NCBI GenBank assembly: GCA_023382535.1
Contig: JAHDWA010000045.1
Coordinates: 21,719 to 85,718 of the forward strand
Origin: Anaerolineae bacterium
Lineage (GTDB): Bacteria; Chloroflexota; Anaerolineae; 4572-78; J111
Direction: 5' to 3'
DNA: 64,000 bases
Below are positions 33,273 through 42,195 of this stretch, one piece after another. The position numbers were made by a program, and so were the translations under genes. Numbering within the stretch: the stretch's first letter is position 1; each line of letters starts with the position of its first letter. The notes beneath the pieces were generated by a model. It was given only the letters and a program-made list of their open reading frames with translations, was not told the DNA's origin and ran no database searches.

Positions 33273-33341
33273 GGTGACAAATATCACAATATTACCCTGA
33301 AGACGCCAACCACTACCTCATTCAAGAAAGGGTATTCAGCG

Positions 33342-34940
33342 ATGAACACTCACTTACCACCTCTCAATTTGGTCGTAACGGGCGGGGGCGCTGCCGGTCA
33401 GAAGATTAGAATTGAGGACCGTCCTCAAACGATCGGGCGCGCTTCCAGCAACGATATTATTATTCCCGATCCCCTATTATCTCGCCAACATGCCAGAATT
33501 AAAGCAACTTCCCATGGTTACATCATTGAGGACCTCGGCGCGGCTAATGGTATTTTTATCAATGAGGTTCGCATAACTGGCTCGGCCCTGCTGCGTCCCG
33601 GTGACACCCTGCGTTTGGGCAACACCTCATTTCAAGTGCAGATGAACCCGGCCGGTCTACACCGGGGGGCAGAGTACGATCATACTATCATTGCCGCAGC
33701 CAGTCGCCCCCAGGTTTCAGTGGCACCGGATATGGCCACTGGGAGCAAGGCAGTCGTCTGGCTCTGGCTGGGCCTGGGGGTGATCACTGCCCTATTGGTG
33801 GGAGCAGGGGTATTGGGCTTCTGGTATTACTCGCTCCCGGTTGCGCCGGTTGTAGCCGAGTTACCCACCCCTATGTCCACGCCTGCGTTTACCCCCACCC
33901 CTACGCCTGAACCAACCGCCACACCGGCCCCCCTCAATGTGCCGGGAATTCCGGCAGCAGCCGCCAGAGAACTGACAATTCCCCAGGGTCTGGCCAACAA
34001 CATTGACCCTTTTTGCAACAAAGAAGTTGAAATTAACGCCGCTGAACCGGTTTATATCAGTTGGCAGCGCCGCCTGGCTCCGGCCAGCGGCCAAACCGAT
34101 TATCTGGCTCAATGGTTAAGCTCGGCTTACTATGATATTACCCTGGAAGGCCGGCCTGTCAGCAGTATTAATTATTATCGCGACGATGGTCCGGCGCTGG
34201 TTTGGTGGGCCGATTTAGGGCGGCTGCCACCGGGTCGCCATTATCTACGTATTATCCAATATACCAATCGCCCGATTTCAAACGGCCTGGATATTGAACC
34301 GCTTGACGGGCAGATAGACAACTTTGGCCCTGGCCGGGCTGGCGAGGGTTTTTGCGAGATCGTCGTACCCCAGCCGACGCCCACTGCCACTTTGACTCCC
34401 ATGCCCACACCTACCTCTACCCTCACCCCCATCCCTTCGCCTACGCCTGTCCCACCTCAGCCTACTGTTCCGGCTCTACCTCCACCTACCCCTACACCTG
34501 TACCCCAGGTTGTCGTTCCACCGCCGACCCCCATTAGAGCCATGTACGAGCTGCGGTTAGGCAACCAGCATCGTTACGAGGAGCCCTGGGGTGCACCTAA
34601 AAACGGTGACCCTTGTGAAGCCGCCCGCACGGGTAATTGGGACGACAAAAACCCCAACTTTCGTGGCTTTAATGTCGAACTACGGTTAACCAATAACTCG
34701 CCACTTAAGGTGTCAGATGAGTGGGGAGAAAATGTTCGCTTCCTCACCAATCGGGGGCAAGAGGTTAGAGCCTGTTATTACGGTTACGCCGGGGCTGGCC
34801 CGCCGCCGGAGGGAACAACTTCATTGACCTTTTTCACCGTGGTGCCCAAAGGTGATTTTGTACAGGTGATCGAGCTAAACCTGAACGGTCAGCCCAGCCG
34901 GATTTGCCTGGATGGCCGAGGGGGTTGGTCGGGTTGTTAA
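33342..34940 (+). CDS. FHA-domain membrane protein with exported Thr/Pro-linked domains
   Basis: A 532-residue protein. Residues 20-100 are a forkhead-associated domain (IGRASSNDIIIPDPLLSRQHARI, read in pieces as GRASSNDI and SRQHARI, then EDLGAANGIFIN), which binds phosphothreonine. A single transmembrane helix follows near residues 130-160 (WLWLGLGVITALLVGAGVL). Outside, a TPTPEPTATP linker leads to a beta-rich domain, then a second Pro/Thr linker and a C-terminal domain of about 130 residues with paired cysteines. It would connect cytosolic Ser/Thr phosphorylation with an extracellular part. No kinase gene is in the window. The small membrane protein and SARP regulator follow. Confidence 0.85.
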   Translation: MNTHLPPLNLVVTGGGAAGQKIRIEDRPQTIGRASSNDIIIPDPLLSRQHARIKATSHGYIIEDLGAANGIFINEVRITGSALLRPGDTLRLGNTSFQVQMNPAGLHRGAEYDHTIIAAASRPQVSVAPDMATGSKAVVWLWLGLGVITALLVGAGVLGFWYYSLPVAPVVAELPTPMSTPAFTPTPTPEPTATPAPLNVPGIPAAAARELTIPQGLANNIDPFCNKEVEINAAEPVYISWQRRLAPASGQTDYLAQWLSSAYYDITLEGRPVSSINYYRDDGPALVWWADLGRLPPGRHYLRIIQYTNRPISNGLDIEPLDGQIDNFGPGRAGEGFCEIVVPQPTPTATLTPMPTPTSTLTPIPSPTPVPPQPTVPALPPPTPTPVPQVVVPPPTPIRAMYELRLGNQHRYEEPWGAPKNGDPCEAARTGNWDDKNPNFRGFNVELRLTNNSPLKVSDEWGENVRFLTNRGQEVRACYYGYAGAGPPPEGTTSLTFFTVVPKGDFVQVIELNLNGQPSRICLDGRGGWSGC

Positions 34941-34972
34941 GTAGAAGCTAATCATTTACCAGTTCCAACATT

Positions 34973-35203
34973 ATGTCGAATAAACAAGCGCCTACTGACT
35001 ATCGTAAAACGCGCCGCGATGAGGAGCGAAAGCTGGTCATCCTGGTCATGGTGGCCCTGGTTGTTGTCGGGACCGGCCTGATTGGCCTCATCTGGGGGGC
35101 CAATGCGGCGCTGCTCGGCGGCCTGTGCCTCGTGGGTGGAGCAGTCCTGATTGGCGGCTTATGGCTTTTGTTGGGTCTGCTTCAAAAATTAGTTGACAAA
35201 TAG
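34973..35203 (+). CDS. Small two-helix membrane protein
   Basis: A 76-residue protein with a charged N-terminus (YRKTRRDEERK) and two transmembrane helices (VILVMVALVVVGTGLIGLIW and LLGGLCLVGGAVLIGGLWLL). It lies 32 bases after the FHA gene and 47 before the SARP gene on the same strand. I do not recognise a family; position suggests a partner of one of these. Confidence 0.65.
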   Translation: MSNKQAPTDYRKTRRDEERKLVILVMVALVVVGTGLIGLIWGANAALLGGLCLVGGAVLIGGLWLLLGLLQKLVDK

Positions 35204-35250
35204 CCATAGATTGCGCTTTGAGTAACGGGCGGTTAAAATAGTCAGCACCT

Positions 35251-38200
35251 ATGTTATCCATTCGCTTGTTCGGAGCGCCGCAAATTACCTACGATCAGCG
35301 CCCGGTCACGGTCACTCGCCGCAAAAGCCGGGCGTTGCTTTATTACCTGGCCGCCCATCCGACTCCTCTCACCCGTGATCAATTATTAGCCTTATTTTGG
35401 CCCGATCACGAGCGCCCAACGGCGCAACAGAACCTCCGGGCCACCCTCTACGGGTTACGCAAAATTTTGGGGTCGCTGCTGCTGGTAGACGAGGATACCC
35501 TGGCTCTCTCGGCCAACACCTGGATTGACTGCCGCAACTTCGAAGCGCAGCTCTCCGTTCCTACCGCCGATCTCGACCCATTGAAAGCAACCCTTGATCT
35601 TTATCGGGGCAACTTTCTGAGCGGCTTTACCTTACCCGATCTGCCTGAGTTTGATGACTGGGCCATGGTCGAGCGAGAACGCTACCATCGTTTGGCGGTA
35701 GGCGGCCTGATCCGGCTCAGCCAGTTATACGAAGCGCAGCAAAATTTTCGGGCCGGTCTGGAGACGCTGGATCAAGCCCTGGCGTTCGATCCCTTGCAGG
35801 AAGATTTGCAGCGTCTGGCCTTGCGCCTGCATTACCTGGCGGGCGACCGGGCCGGAGCCATCCGCCGCTATGAAAACTTTCGCCAGTTGTTAAGTGATGA
35901 AATGGGCGTGCCACCCATGGAGGAAACCCGCGCGCTTTACGACGCCATCATCACCGACGCCCTCAGCCAGGAAATCCAGCCTATCTCCTCGACGCTGGCT
36001 TTGGAGAAGAGAAAATCTCGTCTCTCACCGCCGATTGCCGCTTTACCCTTTGTTGGGCGCGAAACGGAACTACAAAAACTCAATAATCTGGCCGATGCCT
36101 CCAAACTGGTCCTGATCGAAGGCGAGCCGGGCATTGGCAAGTCGCGCTTGATGGAGCAGTTTATCCAAACGGGGTTAAAATCGGGCCTGGTCCTTATGGG
36201 GCAGGCTCGTGAGCTTGAGTCGGGCCTGCCTTACCATCCCATTATCGAGGCCCTGCAGGGAATTTTAAGCCAGCCTCATTGGCTCATCTGGCAGCGCACC
36301 CTCAATTTATCCACCCTTTGGCGGGCGGAAGCGGCTCGCCTGCTGCCCGAACTGGCTCCCGCCGGTCATGACCCGGCGGCAGTCTCCCATGCCGCCGATG
36401 AAATCCGTCTCTGGGAAGGCGTCAGCCAATTTTTGTTGGCCTTGGCCCGCCAACTGCCCTTGACCCTGGCCCTGGATGATTTGCAGTGGGCCGACTCGTC
36501 TACCCTGGGCCTGTTAGGCTATTTAATTCGGAAGGCCAGCCAACATAGCGCCCCCATCTTTTTTATTGCCGTGACCCGCCCCATAGCGCCGCGTTCGACT
36601 CTGGCGACCTTATTAAATACGCTGCTGCGGGAAGGCCGCCTGGAACGGCTCACCCTGGACCGTCTTTCTGCCAGCGAAATTACTCTGCTGGCTCAACACT
36701 TAAGCGGACCTGCTCAGGCAGCTCCCTTGGCCGCTTGGCTCACCCAACATTCCGAAGGCAATCCCTTTATCCTGGCCGAACTCATCCGTTACGCGCGGGA
36801 GAATAACCTGCTTTTACCCGACGGCGCCCCCAACCTGACCGGCCTGCCGGACTCGCCCATTGTGCCGCCGACAGTCTACAGCCTGATTCAGGCGCGGCTG
36901 GCCAGGCTATCCGAAGCAGATTGGCAAGTTTTGAATGCGGCGGTTGCCGTTGGCCGGGAATTTGAATTTGAAGTGGTTGCCCACGCTGTCGCTTTGTCAG
37001 ACGCAGCGGTGCTGGATAGTCTGGATACATTACAGGGGCTGGGCCTGATTCAGCCCTTGGGCGGCTCGTTGTACCGGTTTAACCACCACCTGACAATGGA
37101 AGTGGCTTTTCAAGAGATCAGCGAGCCGCGCCACCGGCTGTTCCATCGCCGCGTGGCCGAAGCGATGGAAAACCTCTACCGGCGCCGCCTCGACTCGGTG
37201 GCCGGCCTGCTGGCCCAGCACTTTGCCGAAGGCGGCGTGCCGGAACGGGCGGCCAAATATGCTTTTCGGGCCGGACAGCTTGCGGCAGGATTGGCAGCCT
37301 GGAGCGAAGCGGCTGTTTTTTACGAGCAGGCGTTGACTGAGTCGGCGTCGCTCGGTGACCCAAGCCAACAACAGGCTATTTTGGCGGTCCTGGGCCAGGC
37401 TTGCCTGCATACTGGTCAGTTCAGCCGGGCCTCCGCAGCGTTCCGCCAGGCGCTTAACCTCGCCAAAACGGGGCAGGGTCAGGTAAACGAAGGCGTTTTG
37501 CACCTGAACTTGGCTGCGGCATTATTGATGGAAAATCGTTTTGATGAGATACTCGCCCTGGCCGAAGAAATCAACTCCACGAATCGGCCAGAGTATGCGG
37601 CCAACGCTACCTATCTCTGCGGCGTTGCCCTCTCCCACAGCCGCTCTGACCTGGCCGGAGCCATCGCTCACATCCAAAAAGCTGAGGCTTTGCTGGATCA
37701 ACCAGGCCGGGAGGCTCAGCCGGCCGAGGGGGTGGTCAGCTTGCACCAGATCAAGTTTGAATTAGGGAACATCTTTGCCCGGCGCGGCGATTTGCCCGAG
37801 GCTATCGAGCACTATCGAGAGGGACTTGAGGTGACACGCAACCTGGAAGATGACGCCGTAGTTCTGGCCCACATCCTGTTCCTTAATAATCTGGCCTATC
37901 ACCTGCACTTGCTCCATGACCCGGCTGCCACCGAGTACGTGCAGCAGGGTCTGGCGCTGGCCCAAGAAAAAGGTATTCTGTCCGCTCTGCCCTACTTGTG
38001 GTCAACCCAGGGCGAAATCGCCCTGGCTCAAAATGACCTGTCTACTGCCGAACAATATTTTAATGAAGGTCTGTCGCTGGCTCAACAGTTCTCCGTCCCG
38101 GAACGCATCGCCGGCCTGACTGCAAATTTGGGCCTGGTCGCCCAACAGCGCGGCCAAAGCCGGCAGGCGCGGGATTACCTCTCGACAGCCCTGGCTCAAG

Positions 38201-38373
38201 CTGAGGAATTGAATTTGCGCTACCTGGCTGTCCAGATCCGCTTGTGGCTTGTCCCTCTTTTACCCCCAACCGAAGCGCAGGCATATCTTGCCCCTGCCCG
38301 TTCCATTGCCGAGCAGGATGGCTACGAACGCCTGCTTGCCGAGGCCGCCCGTCTCGAAGCTGAAATAAAATAG
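35251..38373 (+). CDS. SARP-type transcriptional regulator with AAA ATPase and TPR domains
   Basis: A 1040-residue regulator. Residues 1-95 form an OmpR-like winged helix (LFGAPQITYDQRPVTVTRR), then the BTAD helical domain (about 100-250). An AAA/STAND ATPase follows with Walker A GEPGIGKSR and Walker B LTLALDDLQWAD, and residues from about 640 to the end are TPR-like helical repeats (RAAKYAFRAGQLAAG, GDLPEAIEHYREGLE). Such large SARPs activate nearby or distant operons after ATP-dependent assembly. The C-terminus lacks a LuxR helix-turn-helix. It is probably co-transcribed with the FHA protein. Targets are unknown. Confidence 0.92.
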   Translation: MLSIRLFGAPQITYDQRPVTVTRRKSRALLYYLAAHPTPLTRDQLLALFWPDHERPTAQQNLRATLYGLRKILGSLLLVDEDTLALSANTWIDCRNFEAQLSVPTADLDPLKATLDLYRGNFLSGFTLPDLPEFDDWAMVERERYHRLAVGGLIRLSQLYEAQQNFRAGLETLDQALAFDPLQEDLQRLALRLHYLAGDRAGAIRRYENFRQLLSDEMGVPPMEETRALYDAIITDALSQEIQPISSTLALEKRKSRLSPPIAALPFVGRETELQKLNNLADASKLVLIEGEPGIGKSRLMEQFIQTGLKSGLVLMGQARELESGLPYHPIIEALQGILSQPHWLIWQRTLNLSTLWRAEAARLLPELAPAGHDPAAVSHAADEIRLWEGVSQFLLALARQLPLTLALDDLQWADSSTLGLLGYLIRKASQHSAPIFFIAVTRPIAPRSTLATLLNTLLREGRLERLTLDRLSASEITLLAQHLSGPAQAAPLAAWLTQHSEGNPFILAELIRYARENNLLLPDGAPNLTGLPDSPIVPPTVYSLIQARLARLSEADWQVLNAAVAVGREFEFEVVAHAVALSDAAVLDSLDTLQGLGLIQPLGGSLYRFNHHLTMEVAFQEISEPRHRLFHRRVAEAMENLYRRRLDSVAGLLAQHFAEGGVPERAAKYAFRAGQLAAGLAAWSEAAVFYEQALTESASLGDPSQQQAILAVLGQACLHTGQFSRASAAFRQALNLAKTGQGQVNEGVLHLNLAAALLMENRFDEILALAEEINSTNRPEYAANATYLCGVALSHSRSDLAGAIAHIQKAEALLDQPGREAQPAEGVVSLHQIKFELGNIFARRGDLPEAIEHYREGLEVTRNLEDDAVVLAHILFLNNLAYHLHLLHDPAATEYVQQGLALAQEKGILSALPYLWSTQGEIALAQNDLSTAEQYFNEGLSLAQQFSVPERIAGLTANLGLVAQQRGQSRQARDYLSTALAQAEELNLRYLAVQIRLWLVPLLPPTEAQAYLAPARSIAEQDGYERLLAEAARLEAEIK

Positions 38374-38443
38374 CTCCTCTATAGTATTCCTCCTCATTTT
38401 CTCCAGGTGTTTACGTTTTGTTCACGTCCAGATTACGCCGGCC

Positions 38444-38452
38444 TGTTATGAT
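38444..38452 (+). promoter_or_regulatory. Extended -10 promoter of the cytosolic YceI gene
   Basis: TGT-TATGAT lies about 45 bases ahead of the ATG at 38499. The best -35-like hexamer (TTGTTC at 38418) is too far at 23 bases. Confidence 0.4.
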
Positions 38453-38498
38453 GAGAGCATCAATATCAAATATAATTTTTCACTTAAGGAGATAAACA

Positions 38499-39056
38499 AT
38501 GTCTTGGCAGTTAGATAAAGCTCATTCTAGTATCAATTTTTCGGTTCGCCATATGATGATCAGCACCGTGCGCGGCCGCTTTGAAGAATTCGACGGCACG
38601 TTTGATCTGAATGAAGCCAATCCTAACCAATCAAAAATCGAGGTTGTCATCCAGACGGCCAGCATCAATACCAAAGATGCCCAGCGGGATGCTCACTTGA
38701 AATCACCCGATTTCTTCGATATCGAGCAATATCCGGTCATTACGTTCAAAAGCAAGCGCGTTGAACAATTAGACAAGCAGCACGCTCGCCTGGTAGGCAA
38801 CTTGACGATTAAAGATGTAACCAAAGAAGTGGTCCTGGACGTGGAATATGCCGGCCAGGCTAAAAGCCCGTGGGGTACGATCAATGCCGGTTTTACCGCC
38901 CAGACCAAAATCAATCGCAAGGACTGGGGTCTGACCTGGAACGTGGCTTTGGAAACCGGCGGGGTGCTGGTGAGCGATGAAGTGACCATCAGCATCGAAC
39001 TGGAGATCATCAAGCAGGCCGAAGCGGCGCCCGCGCTGGAACCCGTACTGGCCTAA
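38499..39056 (+). CDS. YceI-family lipid-binding protein, cytosolic
   Basis: A 185-residue beta-barrel protein with the YceI pattern: WQLDKAHSSINFSVRHMMIS, VRGRFEEFDGTFDLNE, DAHLKSPDFFDIEQYPVITF, GNLTIKDVTKEV and RKDWGLTWN. YceI proteins resemble lipocalins and bind polyisoprenoids or amphiphiles. AAGGAGATAAACA precedes the ATG and no signal peptide is seen. A second, exported YceI protein is encoded at 40257-41096 with a dioxygenase between. Confidence 0.93.
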   Translation: MSWQLDKAHSSINFSVRHMMISTVRGRFEEFDGTFDLNEANPNQSKIEVVIQTASINTKDAQRDAHLKSPDFFDIEQYPVITFKSKRVEQLDKQHARLVGNLTIKDVTKEVVLDVEYAGQAKSPWGTINAGFTAQTKINRKDWGLTWNVALETGGVLVSDEVTISIELEIIKQAEAAPALEPVLA

Positions 39057-39160
39057 TTCTCAGCAATGAGGTCAAATTTTCTCAGGTTATTTTAAGTTAA
39101 TTTGATACTATCTCAGCTTATTTTTAACTTCGTCCTTTACTATCTGCGGCAACGGTCAAT

Positions 39161-39188
39161 GAAGTCCCGCTCCACCAGGCGGGACTTC
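39161..39188 (+). terminator. Terminator-like hairpin after the cytosolic YceI gene
   Basis: GAAGTCCCGC and GCGGGACTTC form a perfect ten-base-pair stem around TCCACCAG. The U-tract is poor (GGCTTGTTG), so it may terminate only partly or act on the dioxygenase mRNA. Confidence 0.55.
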
Positions 39189-39228
39189 GGCTTGTTGTAA
39201 GATAAACCTGAACTTGGAAGAGGTAAGA

Positions 39229-39966
39229 ATGATGCAAAGTAACAGACCAGGCCGATTAAGTCGCCGCGAAATTTTGCGCGCTTTCCTGGCGATGCCGGCC
39301 ACGTTCGTCCTGGCCGCCTGCGCCACCCAGGAGGTTAGCCAGGCGACGCTACCTGCCCCGCCAACCCAACCGACCCTCCCAACCGATACACCCGCTTCCG
39401 CTCCGACTAACACCCTGGCCCCCACCCCTACGGATACAGCCGCGCCAACGCAGGTGGCCCAGGTTTTAACCCCAACCCCTGCCTGCGGCGACGACGATGA
39501 CGACCCGACCCCGGCCCAGACCGAAGGCCCCTACTACACACCCAACACCCCGGAACGAACCTCGTTCCTGGAGGCAGGGATAGCAGGAACCAAGCTCATC
39601 GTCACCGGCTATGTTCTTTCCACGGACTGCCAGCCGCTGGCGCAAACATTGGTGGACTTCTGGCACTGCGATGATGCCGGGGTCTACGATAACGCCGGCT
39701 ATCATCTGCGCGGCCACCAGTTCACCGACGACCAGGGCCGCTACTACCTGGAAACCATCCTGCCGGGCGTGTATCCGGGGCGGACCCGCCACATTCACGT
39801 CAAGGTGCAAGCGCCCAACCAGCCGGTGCTGACCACCCAAATGTACTTTCCCGGCGAACCAAGCAACAATACCGATGGCATCTTCAGGCCGGATCTGGTC
39901 ATGGACGTGCAGGATGCCGCCGACGGCAAAGCCGCCTCCTTCAACTTTGTCCTGGCTATCGCTTGA
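39229..39966 (+). CDS. Exported intradiol ring-cleavage dioxygenase-like lipoprotein
   Basis: A 245-residue protein. The N-terminus has a twin-arginine-like SRREILRAF and a lipobox LAAC, then a Thr/Pro linker. The catalytic domain carries TEGPYY (first Tyr ligand), RGHQFTDDQGRYYLETILPG and VYPGRTRHIHVKV, giving the second Tyr and both His ligands for non-haem iron, as in protocatechuate and catechol dioxygenases. Surface-anchored members act on aromatic compounds outside the cell. ATG 39229 has GAGG six bases ahead. It lies between two YceI genes. Confidence 0.88.
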   Translation: MMQSNRPGRLSRREILRAFLAMPATFVLAACATQEVSQATLPAPPTQPTLPTDTPASAPTNTLAPTPTDTAAPTQVAQVLTPTPACGDDDDDPTPAQTEGPYYTPNTPERTSFLEAGIAGTKLIVTGYVLSTDCQPLAQTLVDFWHCDDAGVYDNAGYHLRGHQFTDDQGRYYLETILPGVYPGRTRHIHVKVQAPNQPVLTTQMYFPGEPSNNTDGIFRPDLVMDVQDAADGKAASFNFVLAIA

Positions 39967-40078
39967 GTGCAAACAAAAAAGTTTTGAAGATTTGTAGTCG
40001 CGACTTCAGTGGCTTAACCAGCCTACAGACGACTAAAGTCGTTGCTACGAATCCCGCGTAATTTATTTGTTTGTACTT
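39966..40078. repeat. ACTAAAGTCG-type inverted repeat
   Basis: The left part TTTGTAGTCGCGACTTCAGT and the right part GACGACTAAAGTCGTTGCTA are approximate inverses, flanked by AGTGCAAACAAA and TTTGTTTGTACTT. The rest of the gap to 40256 has only GGTCGGCGGTC-type units. Confidence 0.6.
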
Positions 40079-40256
40079 AATTGCATATGGAGAGGGTAGA
40101 CTTTCCCCCACTACTTTAATCTAAGAGCCGTCACGAGCTATCGCCCACACCAATATCCTCGCGGACACAGGTAGTGAAAATGCCTTCCGGTGGTCGGCGG
40201 TCCCAAGGGGAGGCTACGCACTCAGCCGTCGGCGGTCTATCTATAAAGGAGAAGAA

Positions 40257-41096
40257 ATGTTTTCACGTTTTGTACCAACCATCTTCAGCGCAGTTATTTT
40301 TGGAATTGTCCTGGCCGGCTGCGGCACGGCCACGGAACAGCCGCCTGTCCAGCAGCCCGCCAGTGAAGCCACCGCGCCAGCGAACACCCCGGCTCCGGCT
40401 GTCGTCGAGGAACCCGCCACGCCGACCCTGGCCCCCGCGACTCAGGAACCCACTGCTGCCGCTCCGGCGGCCCCAGCCGCAACCGAGGAAGCGGCCAGCG
40501 CCGCACCTACCGAACCTGAAGCGGCCGAGGCGAGTGCGAGCCTGCGTGCCTTCCAGATTGTACCCGAACAGTCTGAAGCGGCTTACCAGGTGCAGGAGGA
40601 GTTTTTTAACCGGCCGGTTAATATTGTCAACCCCATTGGCCGCACCCAGGCCATTGAAGGAGAATTTCAACTGACCATCAGCGGCAACCAGGTCCAGTTA
40701 GCTGACAATCAATTTATAGTAGACCTGCGCACCCTGGCCAGCGACGAGGCGCGCCGGGATAATCGTATCCGCGACGAGTGGCTGGAGTCGAATACGTATC
40801 CCTGGGCCGAGTTCAAAGCCACCACCATCGAGGATTTTCCGGCGAATGCGGCCGAGGGGCAAGATGTCTCTTTCAAGGTTACGGGAGATATGACCATCCG
40901 TGAGATCACCAAGCCGCAAACCTTTGCTGTCACCGCCCGGCTGGACGGGGATACCTTTACCGGCACAGCGACAAGTTACATCCTGATGCGCGATTATGGT
41001 TTCGAGCCGCCTTCAATTTTGGGAATGCTTGAAGTGACCGACGGCGTAACCGTTACGGTGAACTTTACCGCGGCAGAGAGCCAGACAGGTTCATAA
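40257..41096 (+). CDS. YceI-family lipoprotein
   Basis: A 279-residue exported protein with signal peptide and lipobox LAGC, an Ala/Pro/Thr/Glu linker of about 75 residues, and a YceI domain (LRAFQIVPEQSEAAYQVQEEFF, IEGEFQLTIS, DNRIRDEWLESNTYPWAEF, VTGDMTIREITKPQ). AAAGGAGAAGAA precedes the ATG. It is a divergent partner of the cytosolic YceI protein at 38499-39056. Confidence 0.88.
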   Translation: MFSRFVPTIFSAVIFGIVLAGCGTATEQPPVQQPASEATAPANTPAPAVVEEPATPTLAPATQEPTAAAPAAPAATEEAASAAPTEPEAAEASASLRAFQIVPEQSEAAYQVQEEFFNRPVNIVNPIGRTQAIEGEFQLTISGNQVQLADNQFIVDLRTLASDEARRDNRIRDEWLESNTYPWAEFKATTIEDFPANAAEGQDVSFKVTGDMTIREITKPQTFAVTARLDGDTFTGTATSYILMRDYGFEPPSILGMLEVTDGVTVTVNFTAAESQTGS

Positions 41097-41120
41097 AACC
41101 TAACCCGAATATCATAAAAT

Positions 41121-41151
41121 TTGGAGCGACGTTGTAGCAACGTCGCTCCAA
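41121..41151. terminator. Bidirectional terminator between YceI lipoprotein and PyrD-like genes
   Basis: TTGGAGCGACGTTG and CAACGTCGCTCCAA form a perfect 14-base-pair stem with loop TAG. It is flanked by AAAAT-rich sequence on the left and ATTTTTAT on the right, so it can serve both convergent genes. Confidence 0.8.
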
Positions 41152-41173
41152 TAGGATTTTTATTTTCTCCGGC

Positions 41174-42193
41174 CTATAGGATCAACTGCCCCATCGGGTC
41201 GGGCCGCCAGGATTCCAACACCTTCATATAATTGGCCCTTTCAAAAGCGGCCGGGTCGGCCACGTGCTGCTGGCTCATGCTGCCCTGCATCTGCTTGACC
41301 GACTCGTATTCGTACTCTTCCATCCAGGCCGCCAGGCTGGCCAGGATTTCGCGGATGCGGTGCAGGCCGTTTTGCAGCAGCTCCGACGTCATCATCGTTA
41401 CTTGCGCCCCGGCCATCAGCCCTTTCAAGACATCCTCATGGGTGTGGATGCCGGTGGTGATGGCTAAATCCGCCGCTACCCGGCCGTAAAGGATGGCCAC
41501 CCAGCGCAGCGGCAGGCGCAGCTCGTGCGAGGTACTCAACACCAGGTGCGGCACAACCTCCAACGCCTGCAAATCGAAGTCCGGCTGGTAGAAGCGGTTG
41601 AACAGGACCAGGGCGTCGGCCCCGGCTTCGGCCAGGCGCTTGGCCATATTGGCCGTGGCGCTGAAGTAGGGACTCACCTTGACCGCCACCGGGATGGTCA
41701 CACTCTGCTTGACCGCGCTGACCACATCCAGGTACATCTGCTCCACCTCGGCCCCGGTTCGGTCCAGGTCGGTGGGGATGTGGTAGATGTTAAGCTCCAG
41801 GGCGTCGGCCCCGGCCTGCTGGATTCTCTGAGCGTAACTGATCCAGCCGCCGGTCGAAACCCCATTCAGGCTGGCGATGACCGGGATGCCGACCGCCCCC
41901 TTGGCCCGTCTGACCAGGTCCAGGTACTCGTCGGGGTTGACGCCGTTGTAATGATCCAGCCGGGGGAAGAAAGTCTGCGCCTCGGCAAAACTTTCGGCCA
42001 GGTAATCCAGGTAATGGTGTAGGCGGCGGCTCTCGTAGGCGATTTGTTCCTCGAAGAGGGAGTACATCACCACCGCCCCCGCCCCCTCGTCTTCCATGCG
42101 GCGAATATTGTCCAGGCTGCGTGACAGGGGCGAGGCCGAAGGAACGATAGGGTTTTTGAGGGTCATTCCCAAGTACGTCGTCTCCAGGTTCAT
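41174..42193 (-). CDS. Dihydroorotate dehydrogenase-like flavoprotein linked to PFOR
   Basis: A 339-residue TIM-barrel flavoprotein like the PyrD family: [17 protein letters not shown] at the start, [34 protein letters not shown] and [19 protein letters not shown] at the phosphate-binding end. It lacks the usual pyrimidine operon context and starts two bases after the stop of the pyruvate:ferredoxin oxidoreductase gene. Such PyrD-like proteins commonly follow nifJ-type genes, so a role near the oxidoreductase is likelier than in pyrimidine synthesis, but the reaction is unknown. Confidence 0.88.
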   Translation of the reverse strand: MNLETTYLGMTLKNPIVPSASPLSRSLDNIRRMEDEGAGAVVMYSLFEEQIAYESRRLHHYLDYLAESFAEAQTFFPRLDHYNGVNPDEYLDLVRRAKGAVGIPVIASLNGVSTGGWISYAQRIQQAGADALELNIYHIPTDLDRTGAEVEQMYLDVVSAVKQSVTIPVAVKVSPYFSATANMAKRLAEAGADALVLFNRFYQPDFDLQALEVVPHLVLSTSHELRLPLRWVAILYGRVAADLAITTGIHTHEDVLKGLMAGAQVTMMTSELLQNGLHRIREILASLAAWMEEYEYESVKQMQGSMSQQHVADPAAFERANYMKVLESWRPDPMGQLIL

Positions 42194-42195
42194 TT

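Noticed and set aside
38418..38452. TTGTTC/TATGAT promoter with 23-base spacer
   Set aside because: Spacing is too long; only the extended -10 is kept.
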